64,000 nucleotides of DNA from positions 3,348,001-3,412,000 of the forward strand of contig CM035313.1 in assembly GCA_002900995.3 (NCBI GenBank), given 5' to 3'. Origin of the DNA: Ganoderma boninense. Lineage: Eukaryota > Basidiomycota > Agaricomycetes > Polyporales > Polyporaceae. The position numbers and the translations under genes are program-made. Each line of letters starts with the position of its first letter. The stretch's first letter is position 1. The notes beneath the pieces are model-generated. The model did no database searches. It was not told the origin of the DNA and saw only the letters and a list, made by a program, of their open reading frames with translations. This document shows, piece by piece, positions 45,657-57,714 of this stretch.

Positions 45657-47530
45657 TCACGCCTTCCGCGAGGCTCTGCGTTTCCCACCGCTGCCAGCCG
45701 TGGAGACCCTGCGCTTCTTCGCAGCCGGCGCCTTCCTCGACTTGCCCTTCCCGACCTTGGCGTCCCGCTCGCCCTCCCGCTCCTCCTCATCGTCGAAGTC
45801 CGCAAGCTCGACCTCGACGGCCTTGCGCTTCCCCCTGCACGCCTCCGCCTCCGTCTCCATCTCCGCGTCGACGACCGTGCCCTCCTCGCTCGGGTACCCC
45901 CCGTCGCTCACGGCAGTGCTGCTCCCGCGCGAGCCCGAGCGGTTTCGCTTCTGGATCGCCTGGGTCCCGCTGTCCGGCGTCTCTGTCTCCGGGAGCACGG
46001 CGTCCGCCGGCGGGAGGGGCGTGTCGAGCGCAGAGAGCGGGGTCGACACGAGCGAGCACGGCCCGGGCGGCGCAGGCTTCCTCCGCGCGCGCGTCGAGCG
46101 GCGCGCCGGGGTCGGAGTTGGGGTCGGGGTTGCGGTTGGGCTCGCGTCAGTCTCGTCGTCGTTGTCGTGCGAGGGCGAGGACGAGACGATGGCGGCGGGC
46201 GGGAGGAGGTCCCCCGGGGCGATGGACGGGAGCTCGAGCATGAGCCCGATGGCCTGCAGCACGGGCGTCGTGGCGATGAACTCCTGCTTCACGTCTCTCG
46301 TAACGCCGACAGCTCCGTCCAGCGCGGAAGCGGCAGCAGGGGAGGCGAGCGCGTCGACGATACCGGCCGCCGCGGCGGAGTCCTCGGAGGAGAACAGCAG
46401 CGAGGACGAGGGCGCCTGCTCCTCGGCTGCGTCTGCGTCTGCGTCTGCCGCGTGCGCGGCGGAGAGCGCGGCCTTGGCCCTCTGCGACGCGCGGGTCGTG
46501 CGGACGCGCTTCCGGGGCTTCTCGGGCTCGTCCTCGGCCGCGGGGGACTGCGAGTTTGCGTTGTTCGCGGTGGCCTTGCGCTTGCGGAGCGTCATGCCGC
46601 CGGCCTTCTTCTGCTGCACGACCTGCGCGGGGATGTAGAGCGACTGGAGGCCCTCCAGGGCCCAGGTGTTCTCCTGGATGCCCATCCAGCCGACGCTGGA
46701 CAAGACCGGGCACGGCCGGAGTTCTGCAAGACAGATGTATGAGCTCATTTTGCGGACGATCCAATGGCAGGCGCGGCGTGACGGAGGGTATATGGGGCGC
46801 AGTGTGATCGAGGCATGATGAAAGAGCGGGAGAGCTCGTGTGAGAATGACGTACGAAGGACAGAATCGACGACCTGCGCGGTGCGCTCGAGGACGTTCTT
46901 GGCCCAGAAGGCGAAGTGCGCGGGGTGCTTCGGGTGGTTCATGACCTTGAGCGCCGCGAGGACGAAGATGGCCTCCTTCTGTGCCTGTGTGAGCTTCGGG
47001 ACTTCCGAGCGGTACAGGTGGGCTGCAGGCGAGGGGAAGAGCTGCAGCTGCTGGCTGATGACGTTGGACACGGTGAGGGTGGCGGCGATGCCGGCGTGGT
47101 GGGCGACCCAGTGGGTGAGCCGGTAGGGTGCATGCTGCGGTGGCGCCGCGGAGTCGGGCGAGGGAAGGGAAGCGGCTGCTGAGGCAGGCGTGGATGCGGA
47201 CGAGGAGGTGGGCTTGTTGGCGTGGCGAGGGACGATGCGGCCGAGAGCCTCGATGTAGGCGTTCACGAGCGGATGGTTGTCGGTCAACTGACCAGAGGCC
47301 AGCACGCCCGGACAAACCTCATGGAGATCAGGAAGGGGGTACTTGTGATATGCGCGGATGGGAGCAGCGGCCACGACGGTGGATTGAGGGGGAGAGGGCC
47401 TGCCGCGGACGAAAGACTCGTGGCGAGCAGAGGAAAGAGGGTAGTCGGGATACGCGTGCGTGAGAGCGCACCTGCCATCGTCAGCTAGGGCGAATGTGAA
47501 GCGCGTGTCCACGGTCGTGAAGAGAGACAT
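45657..47530 (-). CDS. Conserved hypothetical nuclear protein, unknown family (member 2)
   Basis: Paralogue of the gene at 18746-20406; family not recognised. The start at 47530 gives MSLFTTVDTRFTFALADDGR. The shared N-terminal pattern is AYHKYPLPDLHEVCPGVLAS with HPLVNAYIEAL, and AIFVLAALKV then HPAHFAFWAKNVLERTAQVV. An intron (about 46727-46850) sits where member 1 has its intron. It is followed by LRPCPVLSSVGWMGIQENTW and IPAQVVQQKKAGGMTLRKRK. The C-terminus is low-complexity with basic clusters (EKPRKRVRTTRASQRAKA; RRSTRARRKP; KKRRVSTAGSGGKRRASRKA) and acidic parts (FDDEEEREGERDAK), suggesting a nuclear, chromatin-associated role (inference). A TATA-like TATATA at 47810-47816 implies a CT-rich leader of about 250 nt. 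Confidence 0.75.
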
Positions 47531-50500
47531 GGCGGGTTGTCGTCGCCCAGAGGGACGTGTAGGAGGAGACGAGGATGGTGGGGAGACGACAAGATGTGTA
47601 GGCGGGCGAGCGGTGACGGATGTGGCGGCAATCGGACTGAGCACAGGAATCAGACAGGGAGGTCGGGATGTGGCGGGGGCGTGGAGGGTGATCCGCCGGA
47701 TCGGGGGCGTGGATGGGCGGGACGACGGGCGTCGGGCGGGAGGGGGCGGACGACGGGAGGGATGGGGAGGTGGAGAAGAGAGGAGAAGGCGCGGGGGCTG
47801 GAGGGGAGATATATAGCTGTCGCGGGCAAAGCGAGGATGGGCTGACACAAAGTCCGCCGCCTGGCTCTCGTCCGCACACGCCCCCGATCCCCCAGCTGCC
47901 TTTTCCGGCTCCCTTCTCGTCTTCGTCCGGCATGCGTGCCCAGTCCCCCGCTGTCCCGCCTGCCATCCGCGCCCCCATGTCGCCCGTCTGTCGCCTCATT
48001 GGGAGCCCTTTCTGCCCTCGCCCTTTGTCCGCGGTGTTAGCTGGCCTGCAAGCGGGATTTGTTCGCGCACAAGGCCGTCCGCGCGACCGCAACCGCACTG
48101 GCGTACGCGAAGCGCCAATCGGCACCCTGGATCTGCGCATCTAATCTTATCGGGCCGATCTGGCCTCCCGTCCGCGCGCCAACCGACGCTCATCTGCCTC
48201 GAGGGAACTCGGGGGCCCACTCGTGCGCAACTCGTGCACCTCCTCCTTTCTCTCCTTCTCCCCCGTGCCCCTCACCATCGATTCTTCCCTCCTCGCATTC
48301 GTCCGCAATGCCTCCCAAGGCCACTGAAAATGCCACACAGACGACTGGTCCATGAATCTGTCGCGAAAGGCTCCCAGCATACAGCCGCCCGAATCGGGTC
48401 CTCGATCGGGTGACGTCAATCAATCTAGGTGCCCGAACTCCGTCGCCGCCGGTTCCTCGTCGGATTTGTCGTCTCCAACGCCCGGGATCCTGGCCACACC
48501 TCCCTCCTCGACGCCCACCACACTGCGCCCTCGTATTACGGCGCACGACCCGCACGTTCAACGGCAGTCCCTCGGCGCGCAGGCCACACCACCTCATCGC
48601 GGCTCATCAGCCTCACTATTGTCACTCCCTGAGCTTCGGAAAACGTGCCGGAAGCGGCCCCATCGATCAGCGACGTGCCCTCCGCCCTCGCCATCCTCCA
48701 CCCAGCGCGCACGAGTCGCTCCCACCGAGTCATGTGCGCCCCTCCATGCTCTGCGTTTGCGCATGGAGCCATGGTATGTCCTTATGCGCTCTGCGTGTAA
48801 CTGATGGTGCAGGCACCGGCACCGTTATCACACCTTTATCCCGCCCCCAGGATTGTCGATTATCGGCGCCGGAGGCCCTGAGCTGCGAACGATCTTCCCG
48901 AAGAAGGGGACGATGAACCCTATAGCTCGCAGGGTCGACTGGGGTGGTCAATGTGCGTCGATCTATTCTACCATAGACTTTTGCTCACGGTCCGACGACG
49001 TGAAGGCGCCGAATTAATTTCGGAGGAACTCCCTGCGAGTCGCTGCGACGTCTGCTACGAGACCCTTCGTCTCGTGCCGGCGTATCCTCGCAAGCTTGTG
49101 CAGGCTTGTTCAGACACGGCGGGCACGGATAAACGCCCGCGCGTCGGGCGCACCTCTGCTTTACTGCTCCAAGAGAACCTATTCACTCTGTTTTCCGCCT
49201 CCAAGCCGACTAACTTTCGGTGGCACGCGGAAGACGGACGCGCCGGGCTTACAGCGGCCAGCCACAACCGCTGGCATCTTCTTCACTGGTGACTGGGACA
49301 CCTTCAAGTGAGTGCACAGCCAGCAGTGCTCGAGTCACCCGCCGCGCTGGGAGTCGGACACAGCTCGACGCGATCACGAGACCGCGTTATGCCTAGTATT
49401 GGCTAGCTCCCAATCTCGCTCTCATCCGACGTGGCCTCGATCGACCTCGGTGTCCACCGAGCCAGATGGATCTAGGTCGTGATCTCATTTGGGTGCCTGC
49501 TTCGAGTTTCTTTGTCCTTGTGTGATAGAGCATACTTACATGACTTCCTTTTCTAGGCCTACGATCGCACCTCCGACGAGGATAATATTAACGACCGCCC
49601 CTGCCACCGGGAATAAAACGCTCGGTGCGAAATGAACGTGAAGTTGTCATGATCTGCCTGCCACTCATGCTCATGCATCATAATCGAAGCAGGCGCATAT
49701 TGCTGTATCGCCGCTGTAACGGAATGTCCTAGGCAACTTCAAGGCCCTTAGCTGCCTGATCAGCCTCTTGGGCACCGTGGCAAGCACACGCCACGCGTCC
49801 GCGAAAGCGGAGCAGGCGCATATAGTTCAACTTCAGTCGTCGACCGCGGGCGCGCCGTCGTTCCTTGGCCAGGTGAGTGGTTCGCTCAGGGAGAATCGGT
49901 ACGAGCGTGTATTCCCGTGCACTCTCAGCCACGACGGCCCTGCAGAGCGGCGGCCGTCCGAGTCGCCTCCTTCTCGGATAGAACCATAGTCTTCCAACAT
50001 GTGTCGTAGAGGCCCTCGTGCACCATTAAAAGTCATCGCGGGAGAACGCCTCTGCCCGGCACCGTCACCGTCCATCCTTCGAGAACCAAGGAGTCGACGG
50101 CCGCCGTACGCGTGACGTGAGCAACGGAGTGCATGTATGCATAGGCTTCGAACGATGCATACCACATACCGCATCCGATCCCGTCGGTGTATGTACAGTG
50201 TTACAGTTTTGGTAAGTAGTAGTGCTGGACGTGCGCCAATGCTACGGCACTGTCAATATGAATCTTGCACACCTTCTGGATCAACGGAATACGTCATTGC
50301 TGTGGCGGATACAGCTCCCCCCGAGGCTCGCAAGGTCCCGCAGCCATCCGAATAATAGTCAATTCAATAGACCGGACGCCGGGCTGTTGTCCGAGTCAAG
50401 CGTACAGAGGCGAAGGTTGTTCGATGGAAGTGTCACCTTTGTCAGCGCATACCCCATGACGGTGTCTTGGTAGAGATTCCCACAAGGTCGGTGAAGATTT

Positions 50501-51059
50501 GGATACGAGGGTGATAGTTGGGATGGTGGACGTAGACACTCAGACTGAGACTGAGCTTATCTTGGACTCTGGACCCAAACATCGAGCTGTATGGATCGCT
50601 AAGGGGGAGAGAGGGGAAGTCGGTTCACTAGCAATGGGGCGTGTGTTGGCTGGTGCCAGTGAACATGTAGAATTTAGAACATGTGCTTTTCGTGCATGCA
50701 TTCGCTGCTGTGTCGGACAGGTGAGGCCACTCGCCGTCTAGCCGTGACAGAGTGGGTCTACCGTCTGAGGCCGATGCTCGCCGCCGGTCGTGTCCTGGCG
50801 GAGCGATTCGAGGCCGAATCGGGAGCAGGAGGCTGTCACGCTACAAGATTTGGCCAGATGCGCATCGACGCCTGAGTTGGTGACAGTAGCCAGCCTATCA
50901 AGTGTTGCCAGAATGTGAGCTCGGACGGTACTCAGGCTGTCGATGCATGAGCCAATGGAAACGTGGGAATGAAGCGCGGGATGTCCCGAATATCGCCCTC
51001 CGCTTGAAGTTGGGATGCCTCGGCCCTCGAGGTCGCGCATCCTTGAACCGTACCAACGT
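47531..51059. other. Long gene-poor region
   Basis: About 3.5 kb with no gene I can support. It contains the member 2 promoter (TATATA at 47810-47816), GC-rich sequence to about 48900, then mixed sequence. A TGAGCCAATGG element near 50947 resembles elements upstream of F-box copies 4 and 5, and precedes the F-box relic. Confidence 0.45.
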
Positions 51060-51492
51060 CATCAACAGCCAGCCGCATTGATATTTCTCCCCTATGTGCT
51101 CCTCGTGCGCGGTCTTGCGACGGCGACGGCGGCACGGCGAAGAGTCTGGCAACTCGTTCCTGCACGTTCTCGTGTTTGACGTGCATCCGTAGGCAACGCC
51201 AAGTCCTGGTTTGGTTTCGCAGCGGGCAGATCCTAGGCGGAGCAAGCTTCTGAACGGCGCAGAGGCAGACGGTGACGACACGCCGTCGGAGCAGTCGTTA
51301 ATCGAGTCGCTCCGGACTACGTTCCCGTTCGACGCAACGTCACTGGAGGGATATCCCGATGACCCAGGACGACCGGTTCCCTACGGCCATGTTGGGTGAG
51401 GATGGGCTGGTGCTTGTGGTAAGTACTAGGATGTTTTGGGGTCGTCGTTGACTCGAGTTTTTCTTTTTTGGATATAGACGGCACCCACTTGA
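51060..51492 (+). pseudogene. F-box/beta-propeller-like family, copy 7 (relic of 3' end)
   Basis: Only the end of exon 4 and the terminal exon remain. FSPMCSSCAVLRRRRRHGEE and FLHVLVFDVHP match copies 1-3 and are followed by a stop. SLIESLRTTFPFDATS follows, then a frame change to TQDDRFPTAMLGEDGLVLV. A GTAAGT intron leads to a last exon (51478-51492) encoding TAPT. The F-box and the first exons are missing. Orientation (+) matches copies 4-6. Confidence 0.75.
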
Positions 51493-52197
51493 CACACGGC
51501 CTCTGGCAATCTTTGTCTTGGCCTACGTGGAAGCGCGTTGGCTGGATGCGGGCCTGTAAATCCCTGCGAAGTGGGACTCAGCTTGTGCGTTGAACATGAT
51601 GGACTGTATTCAAAACGTCATTTTTCTGAGCCCGCATGCGAAGTAAATAAAACGGTGGTAGACATGCACGGTTTATTGACAGTCACTGTGTTGTGCTGTT
51701 TGCGCGGCGGTGCGTTCTCTTCCTATATATCGTTGGCAGTGCTGCCAGTGGTGGCAGCCTGCGGCCCGCCGCCGTCTTCTGCTCTAGCTGCCCGAGTTCA
51801 TGTCTGGTCAGTATTCGAATTTTCCCGACGAGCACTACAGTATCAGATTCGATTTGCCTTGCGTCCACGGCGGGCGCGGCAGCCAAGTCCTGCAGTGATG
51901 GGCGCAGCTCAAATGCTGTACGTCATCTCTATCTTCATTCTCCTTGGTCTGGTGACAGTTGGCTCCGCGCATTGGGCCACTAGTACTTACTTGGATACCT
52001 GGCAGCTCGACCGGACATTCCCGGGGACCCAGGCCGTTTCACGCTACGGTTGGGTTCTAGGCAGAGGGGTTGACAATCGTGATAGATAAGTATCGCTTGC
52101 TACAATGTCAAGAGTATAATTCCTCGTCCGCTGCTCTGCACCGTTCTATATGATACCCTGGCCACTCGCGGTATTTGCGCTGTAGACGTAACTGACC
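51493..52197 (+). other. Possible membrane-protein fragment; arrestin promoter
   Basis: An open frame at 51538-52089 ends with a hydrophobic helix (MLYVISIFILLGLVTVGSAH). It may be chance or a relic of a fungal membrane protein; no other exon was found. Confidence 0.2.
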
Positions 52198-53632
52198 ATG
52201 TTAGGCAGCATCACAGCAACCTCCGCATTGACGATCTATATCCCCCCCGCGATCTACGCCGCAGGAAACTCCATCGAGGGCGAAGTCGCGATCGACTTCC
52301 GCCAGCTGCGCGAGGAGAACATCGAGGAGGTCCAAGTACGCCTACGAGGCTCGTCGCACACGTAAGCCTGACCCTCACATCCCAAACCGCCCTGTATAGT
52401 CATAATCGCAGATCGCGCTGACATCTGCGACTCCCCTCGCCTCTCCCCATTGCAAACACAGAGTCATACACCGTGGGGAGACCACCGTGAACGAGACGAT
52501 CCGCCTCGTCCACGAAGACACCACGCTCTGGACGCGCGGCAGCGCGTACCCGCCGCCCGGCTCCGACACGCTCAGCGTGCCCTTCGCGTTCGCGCTCCCG
52601 GCATCGCTCCCGCCCTCGTTCCACTACGGCGGCTTCACGCGCGGCCAGGCCGCGACCGTCCGGTACTCCCTCACCGCCGTCGGCGTGCGCAAGGGCGCGC
52701 TGACCCTCAACAAGCGCCACCGCGTCCCGCTCGCCGTCCTGCCGCGCGACGAGGAGGGGGCGGCGCTCAAGGCGCAGCACGCGGCGCACGCGTGGAAGAC
52801 GTTCGCGAGGGACGACAGCATCCGCCGCGGGCTCTGGGGCGAGTACTCGAAGGTGCACGTCGAGGTGAGCCTCCGCGCGCCGCGTCCAGCCATTCAGAAC
52901 TCACGCGTGCTCCGCGCGCAGCACTGATGATATCCTCCCCGCCGGCAGCTCTCCCTCCCCGACATCCCGGCCCTCCCCCTCTTCTCGGACATCCCCTACA
53001 CCATCACAGTAACAACGACGACCCCGCCGCAACCCCGCTGCGAACAGGAGGCGTCCGCTCACACCAAAGTCTTCCCCCCCGTCCCGCAGAGCGCAGACGA
53101 GCTCGAGCTCGCGCTGCACCGCACGGTGCGGCTCCGCGCGAAGGTCATGCGCGCATCAGCGAGCGGCGACGTCGCGTTCTTGCTCGGGAAGAGGCGCGTA
53201 CCCGGCTTCGGCTCCGCCCCAGTCGAGATGGAGCTCCCCGAGAAGGAGTGGGCAGTGGCAAGCGATGACGGCGACAAGAAATCAGCGACAGGCATAGCGG
53301 CGGCGGACGCAGAGGGGGGAAAGGGCTCGTGGGTGCAGCGCGCGACGTTCCGCTCGGCGTTCCGGCTCACCTGCCCGCCGGCGTTCGCGGTGCACAACAT
53401 CGAGTGCAGCGTGCGTACTTGCTGTTCAGCGTTGGCTCGGGCTCACCTTGGGGGGCTGTAGTACGACTTGGTCGTGAGGGTGCCGTTCCCGGGCATCGGG
53501 AACTCGGTGAAGCTGGAGGTGCCGGTGAAGGTCACGTCGGGGATCGACAAGCCTTGGGCCACGGGCAAGGAGCTCGATGTGAGGGAGTCGGATTCGCCGC
53601 CCCCGCCACCGCCGTTGGACCTTCCTCCGTAA
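52198..53632 (+). CDS. Arrestin-like protein
   Basis: Predicted arrestin-fold adaptor (fungal alpha-arrestins direct ubiquitination and endocytosis of membrane proteins). Exon 1: TSALTIYIPPAIYAAGNSIE, GEVAIDFRQLREENIEEVQV. Exon 2: VIHRGETTVNETIRLVHEDT, FALPASLPPSFHYGGFTRGQ, TVRYSLTAVGVRKGALTLNK, matching an arrestin N-terminal domain. Exon 3 starts LSLPDIPALPLFSDIPYTIT and includes a variable loop; exon 4 is YDLVVRVPFPGIGNSVKLEV, ending in a Pro-run then LDLPP. I see no PY (PPxY) motif, so a Nedd4/Rsp5-type partner is not evident. The start at 52198 is the first in-frame ATG; an unseen short 5' exon is possible. Confidence 0.75.
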
Positions 53633-53974
53633 ATGTTTTTGTTTGTTTCGGCTCTGAGCGTTGTCATGGCTGATGTTTTGGTTTTCCTGTTAGTGCGTAC
53701 TGGGACACGAACTCTCGAGAGTGGGACGTGGACGAGAAGGACTGATTGCATATATCCAGGCTGCTTCTTCATGATGACGACTTCCGTTCATGAATATGTA
53801 TGTATTATGACAACTCGGCCATAGAGTTCGGAGCGATGACTAAATTATGAATGGTGTGGAATTTTAACTGCAAGAGAGGCGCGGAGAGCGGCAACACAGC
53901 ATAAGGTATGCATACAGGATGGTTACAAGTACAGAAGGATCCAAAGCCCGGGACTCAAGGGTCAAAAGCGCCGT
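53633..53974. other. Intergenic, convergent 3' flanks
   Basis: Between the convergent arrestin-like and Gly/Tyr-rich genes. Nothing recognised. Confidence 0.5.
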
Positions 53975-55806
53975 TCAGAAAGCCCTTCCACCATAGGCCG
54001 AGGCCGGAGGGCCATAAATGCCCCTCCCGCCATACGACGTCCCAACACCCGCCCCAGCACCATAGCCACCTGGCAGTTGCATCCCGGATCCATACCCATA
54101 TCCCCCGAATCCCCCGCCATATCCGCCACCATAGCTCCCTGCGTATCCTCCTCCGTACCCACCACCAGGTTCATACCCGCCTCCACCTCCGCCATACCCA
54201 CCCGCATACGGCACACCGCCGCCAGGCTGGATAACGTCCACGCTCGGCGAGCGCCGCCGCCTCCCAGCGTCCGAGTGTCTCCTCCGCCTGCCTCCATGCG
54301 TGACGATGATCGTCGAGCCCGGCGGCACGCTCTGCATGCTCACGTTCGGGTCCCCGTACACGCCCCCACCCATGCCCAGACCTCCGGTGGGACCTGGAAA
54401 GCCTACCCCTGCGCCGTACGCCCCGCCGACCCCGGAACGGGCCCACCCATCCCCACCCCCGCGCCAACGCCAGCGCCGATGCCAGCGAGTCCGGGGCCCG
54501 GGAGAGGCGAGATGGAGCGCGGGACCCCCGGAGGGCCAGCCAGCCCGCCCGCTGCGCCTAGGGCGGGGGACACGCTCGGGGAGTACGCCCCGGCCCCCAC
54601 CCCCACCCCCGCACCTACCCCCGCACCTAGTCCTGGGCGAGGTAGGGCGACGCGCCGACGAAAGGCGAGCCCCCCAAGGGCGTGCTGAAGGAGCTCCGTC
54701 GCCCGCGGTATCCCCCGAGGCCGGCGCCGTACGAGCTCGTGCTCGAGGCGTATGAGGGCACGCCGGGCATGCCAGCCCACTGCGTGCACGAGGGTCAGCG
54801 GGCCCGCGCGCAAGAGGTTGGGGGAGAGGGACGCACGCGATCGGCGAGGAGGGACGCGACGGCGGCGGCGGCCTCTGCTGCTGCGCGCAGCCCGAACGTG
54901 TCTGCCGCGCGCCCGGCGTACTGCCACAGGCGCGTCGCTGCATGCGCACGGTGCACATAAGTTACGTCACCGTGAGCGAGGATTGGCGTGGAATGAGAAT
55001 GGGGATGACGGGACGGGGGACGCACCCTCAGCGATGGCCATGCCGACGAGGCCCTCGCGCTGCTGGACGCGGTCCGCGCTGAGGGGCTCGTGCAGGAAGG
55101 AATTGTGCTTCCACGTGCGGTACGCCTCGTACGCGGCCGCCGCGCCGATGTCGTCCGGGAGCACCTGCGCGAGCGGCGCCTGTTCCGTGCGCGTTAGCTT
55201 CGGTGTGATCGCCGGGCTCAAATTCAAAACGTTGATGATGATGAGGGGGAAGAGCGGGAGCGGGAAGGGGGAAGGGGGGAAGGGGGCAGATGAAGGCACT
55301 TACGAGGCCGCTGTAGATGCGCCGGTGCCAGTAGCGCGCGTCGTCGCGGTCGAGCGCCCCGGTAGCGGGCGCGCGCGACGCGGACATGATCGAGTTGTAG
55401 AACGCCCTGCGCGACGACGCGATCGAGAGGGCAGGAGTTAAGTTAGGGGGCGACGCGACGCGATCGAGCACAGCGTGGAGAGACTGCAGACGTACGGATC
55501 GGGGTTGATCGCGTGGGCGTTGTAGAAGTCCAGGCCGCCCCCTGCGCGTGCGCATCGTCGTCAGACGCGTCCGGGGTTTCGAAGGTTCGTCGTAGAAAAA
55601 AAGAAAAAGGAAGGGAGAAGGAGGAGGGGGATGCGTACTTACATGAGGGCTGCGGCTGGAAGACGGGAACTGGGGGAGGACCGAGCTGGAACTGCAGCAG
55701 GGTGCTGTCAGTACTGCAGTTCTGCAGCTGCATCGCTAGGCAAAATTAAACATACCTGGGACGTGCCCCAGCCCGGCATCGAATTGCGGTAGTACTCGTA
55801 GGCCAT
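53975..55806 (-). CDS. Gly/Tyr-rich protein with conserved helical N-terminus (member 1)
   Basis: Family not recognised. Small exons give MAYEYYRNSMPGWGTSQ, FQLGPPPVPVFQPQPSW, GLDFYNAHAINPDP, then the helical part DDARYWHRRIYSGL, GAAAAYEAYRTWKHNSFLHE, PLSADRVQQREGLVGMAIAE and TRLWQYAGRAADTFGLRAAA. After a Gly/Pro/Ala-rich stretch comes GSTIIVTHGGRRRRHSDAGR, SPSVDVIQPGG and a long Gly/Tyr-rich tail ending YGGRAF. Between about 54400 and 54750 the coding frame changes twice around tandem GGTGCGGGGGTA units, so introns or indels there are unresolved. Tandem paralogue of the gene at 56273-57714, with the same exon phases. TATA-like CATATA (plus) at 55851-55856 lies 45-50 bases upstream of the start. 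Confidence 0.65.
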
Positions 55807-56272
55807 GGTCGACTCGGAGTGGTGGTGAAACTTTGCGGCGGTGGGTGGTACATATAGTGCTATGTACGACGCGGAGCGCGTCGAGGCGAGGGTGGAGTCC
55901 CATGTTTTCTATGACATCACCCTGTGTGGGAGCAGTTAATCAACCCGGTCTGGGCGGCGTGTTTCTGCCGCAGCATGAGAACTAGGGCCCTGCGAAGGCG
56001 GTATGGGCTGGTATGGGTGCACCATGGAGGGCGTTCGGTGGAGTTCGCGGGAAGGGATGATGATGATGGCGGTGGACGTCAAGCTGCGCGCGGACGCTTG
56101 ATCCTAAGCGCGCGTAACCTATTGATGCGATAATAAAGTTCTTTAGTCTAAGATAGTACATCTGTATAAAGTACATTACAATGAGCTATTAATACATAAG
56201 CAATGATACAAGTATCGGTATCGTATGGAATAAGAAATAGATACGAGAGCAATATTTCACGGCGCACAAGAT
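55807..56272. other. Intergenic, member 1 promoter
   Basis: A TATA-like element on the - strand at 55851-55856. Nothing else recognised. Confidence 0.5.
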
Positions 56273-57714
56273 TCAACAAATCACACAACCAGACGGATAT
56301 CGCTCGTACCCATACGGGCCATACCCACCACCATACCCCGGCGCTGCATACCCAGGCGCAGCGTACCCAGGCGCAGCATACCCAGATGCAGGAACCGGCG
56401 CCGCGTACGCCCCCGCACTGTACGGCGCGTAGCCTCCGTACCTTCCGCCCGCCCCTCCGCCAGTCTGGATGATGTCAATGCTGGTCCGACGGCGCGGCTG
56501 GTGGTGGTGGTGGCGGTGCCCGTCGTCAGAGTGCGAGTGCCGGTGGCGCGAATGCGAGTGCGAGCGGTGCCGCGGGCGCGTCACGACGACGGTCGACCCA
56601 GGCGGCGCGGCGACTGCCCCTGGCCCCATGCCTGGGCTCAAGCTCACGCTCGGGGAGTAGCTCCTGTACGAGCCGGCGCTGCTGCCTGCGTACGGGTATG
56701 TGCCGTATGGGGAGCTTGTGACAGAACCAGGGAGCGCGCCGCCGACGCCCATGTAGGGCGAGGGGACGGGGCTTGCGGGGAAGATGGCTGCGCCGCTCGT
56801 GCCGGCGTAGCTGAGGAACTGTGTGGTGGAAGGTGAGTCTGCCATTCGTATTGGGGGAGGAGGGGGGAGACCGAGGACTGACCCTATCGGCGAGATGCGC
56901 GGCGGTCGCGGCTGCGGCCTCGCAGGCGGCGCGCTGGCCGTACACGTCCATGGGGCGGCCGGTGTATTGCCACAGTCGAGTAGCTGGGAACGCCGCGTAA
57001 GGTCAGCATACAGAGATCGGGGACATTCGGTGCAGAGAGGCCGGGCTGGCATACCTTCTGCTATCGACATTCCAATCAGGCCTTCTCGCTGCATCACCCG
57101 ATCGGCGCTGAGCGGGGCGTAGAGGGACGCGTTGTATTTCCATGTGCGATAGACCTCGTAGGCAGCCGCGCCCCCGACGTCGGCGGGGAGGGCTTGAGTC
57201 AAAGGCGTCTACCGAAATGAAACCAACGAGCACCGTCAGATAAGTCGGGAAGGGTGGAAAGTACTAAGTAGATGGCTTACAAGCCCACTGTAGATCATGT
57301 AATGCCATTGTCGGGCGCTATGGTGATCGAGGGCGATTCCGGAGTATGAGCCGAGCCGCCCCATGACCGACTGGTAGAGGGATCTGGGGGGATGGGATGA
57401 GCGGAGATGAATGGATAGGTAACGTGCTGGGGAAGAGTAAGACGCACGGGTCGGGGTTGTATGCATGTGCGTTGAAGAAGTCCAGTCCAGTCCCTAAAAC
57501 CAGAGTTCAATCTGCGTGTTCAGGGTACGAATGCTGGGGGCTGCTCTCACTCACACGAGGGTTGGGGTTGGAACGTGGGCACTGGGGGCGCTCCAAACTG
57601 GAACTGTAGCAAGTTCAGCTAATGAACGGATAGCGCGCGCCACGATTGAAGGGGGCGTACCTGTGAGGTTCCCCATCCAGGAAGGGAGTTTCGGTAGTAG
57701 TCGTACGCAGCCAT
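56273..57714 (-). CDS. Gly/Tyr-rich protein with conserved helical N-terminus and CaaX-like end (member 2)
   Basis: Paralogue of the neighbouring gene. N-terminal exons: MAAYDYYRNSLPGWGTSQ, FQFGAPPVPTFQPQPSW, TGLDFFNAHAYNPDP and LDHHSARQWHYMIYSGL; helical part GGAAAYEVYRTWKYNASLYA, PLSADRVMQREGLIGMSIAE and TRLWQYTGRPMDVYGQRAAC. Then FLSYAGTSGAAIFPASPVPS, SPSVSLSPGMGPGAVAAPPG, a His/Arg/Ser-rich run (RHRSHSHSRHRHSHSDDGHR), TSIDIIQTGG, three AAPGY units and the ending YPSGCVIC. CVIC is a CaaX-like prenylation box, suggesting membrane attachment (inference). Low-complexity Gly/Tyr-rich tails can phase-separate, but nothing here shows it. A strong TATA box at 57760-57769 is about 46-55 bases upstream of the start. 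Confidence 0.72.

Noticed and set aside
45571..46638. 355-residue + strand open frame
   Set aside because: Antisense shadow of the nuclear protein at 45657-47530, whose paralogue supports the - strand frame.
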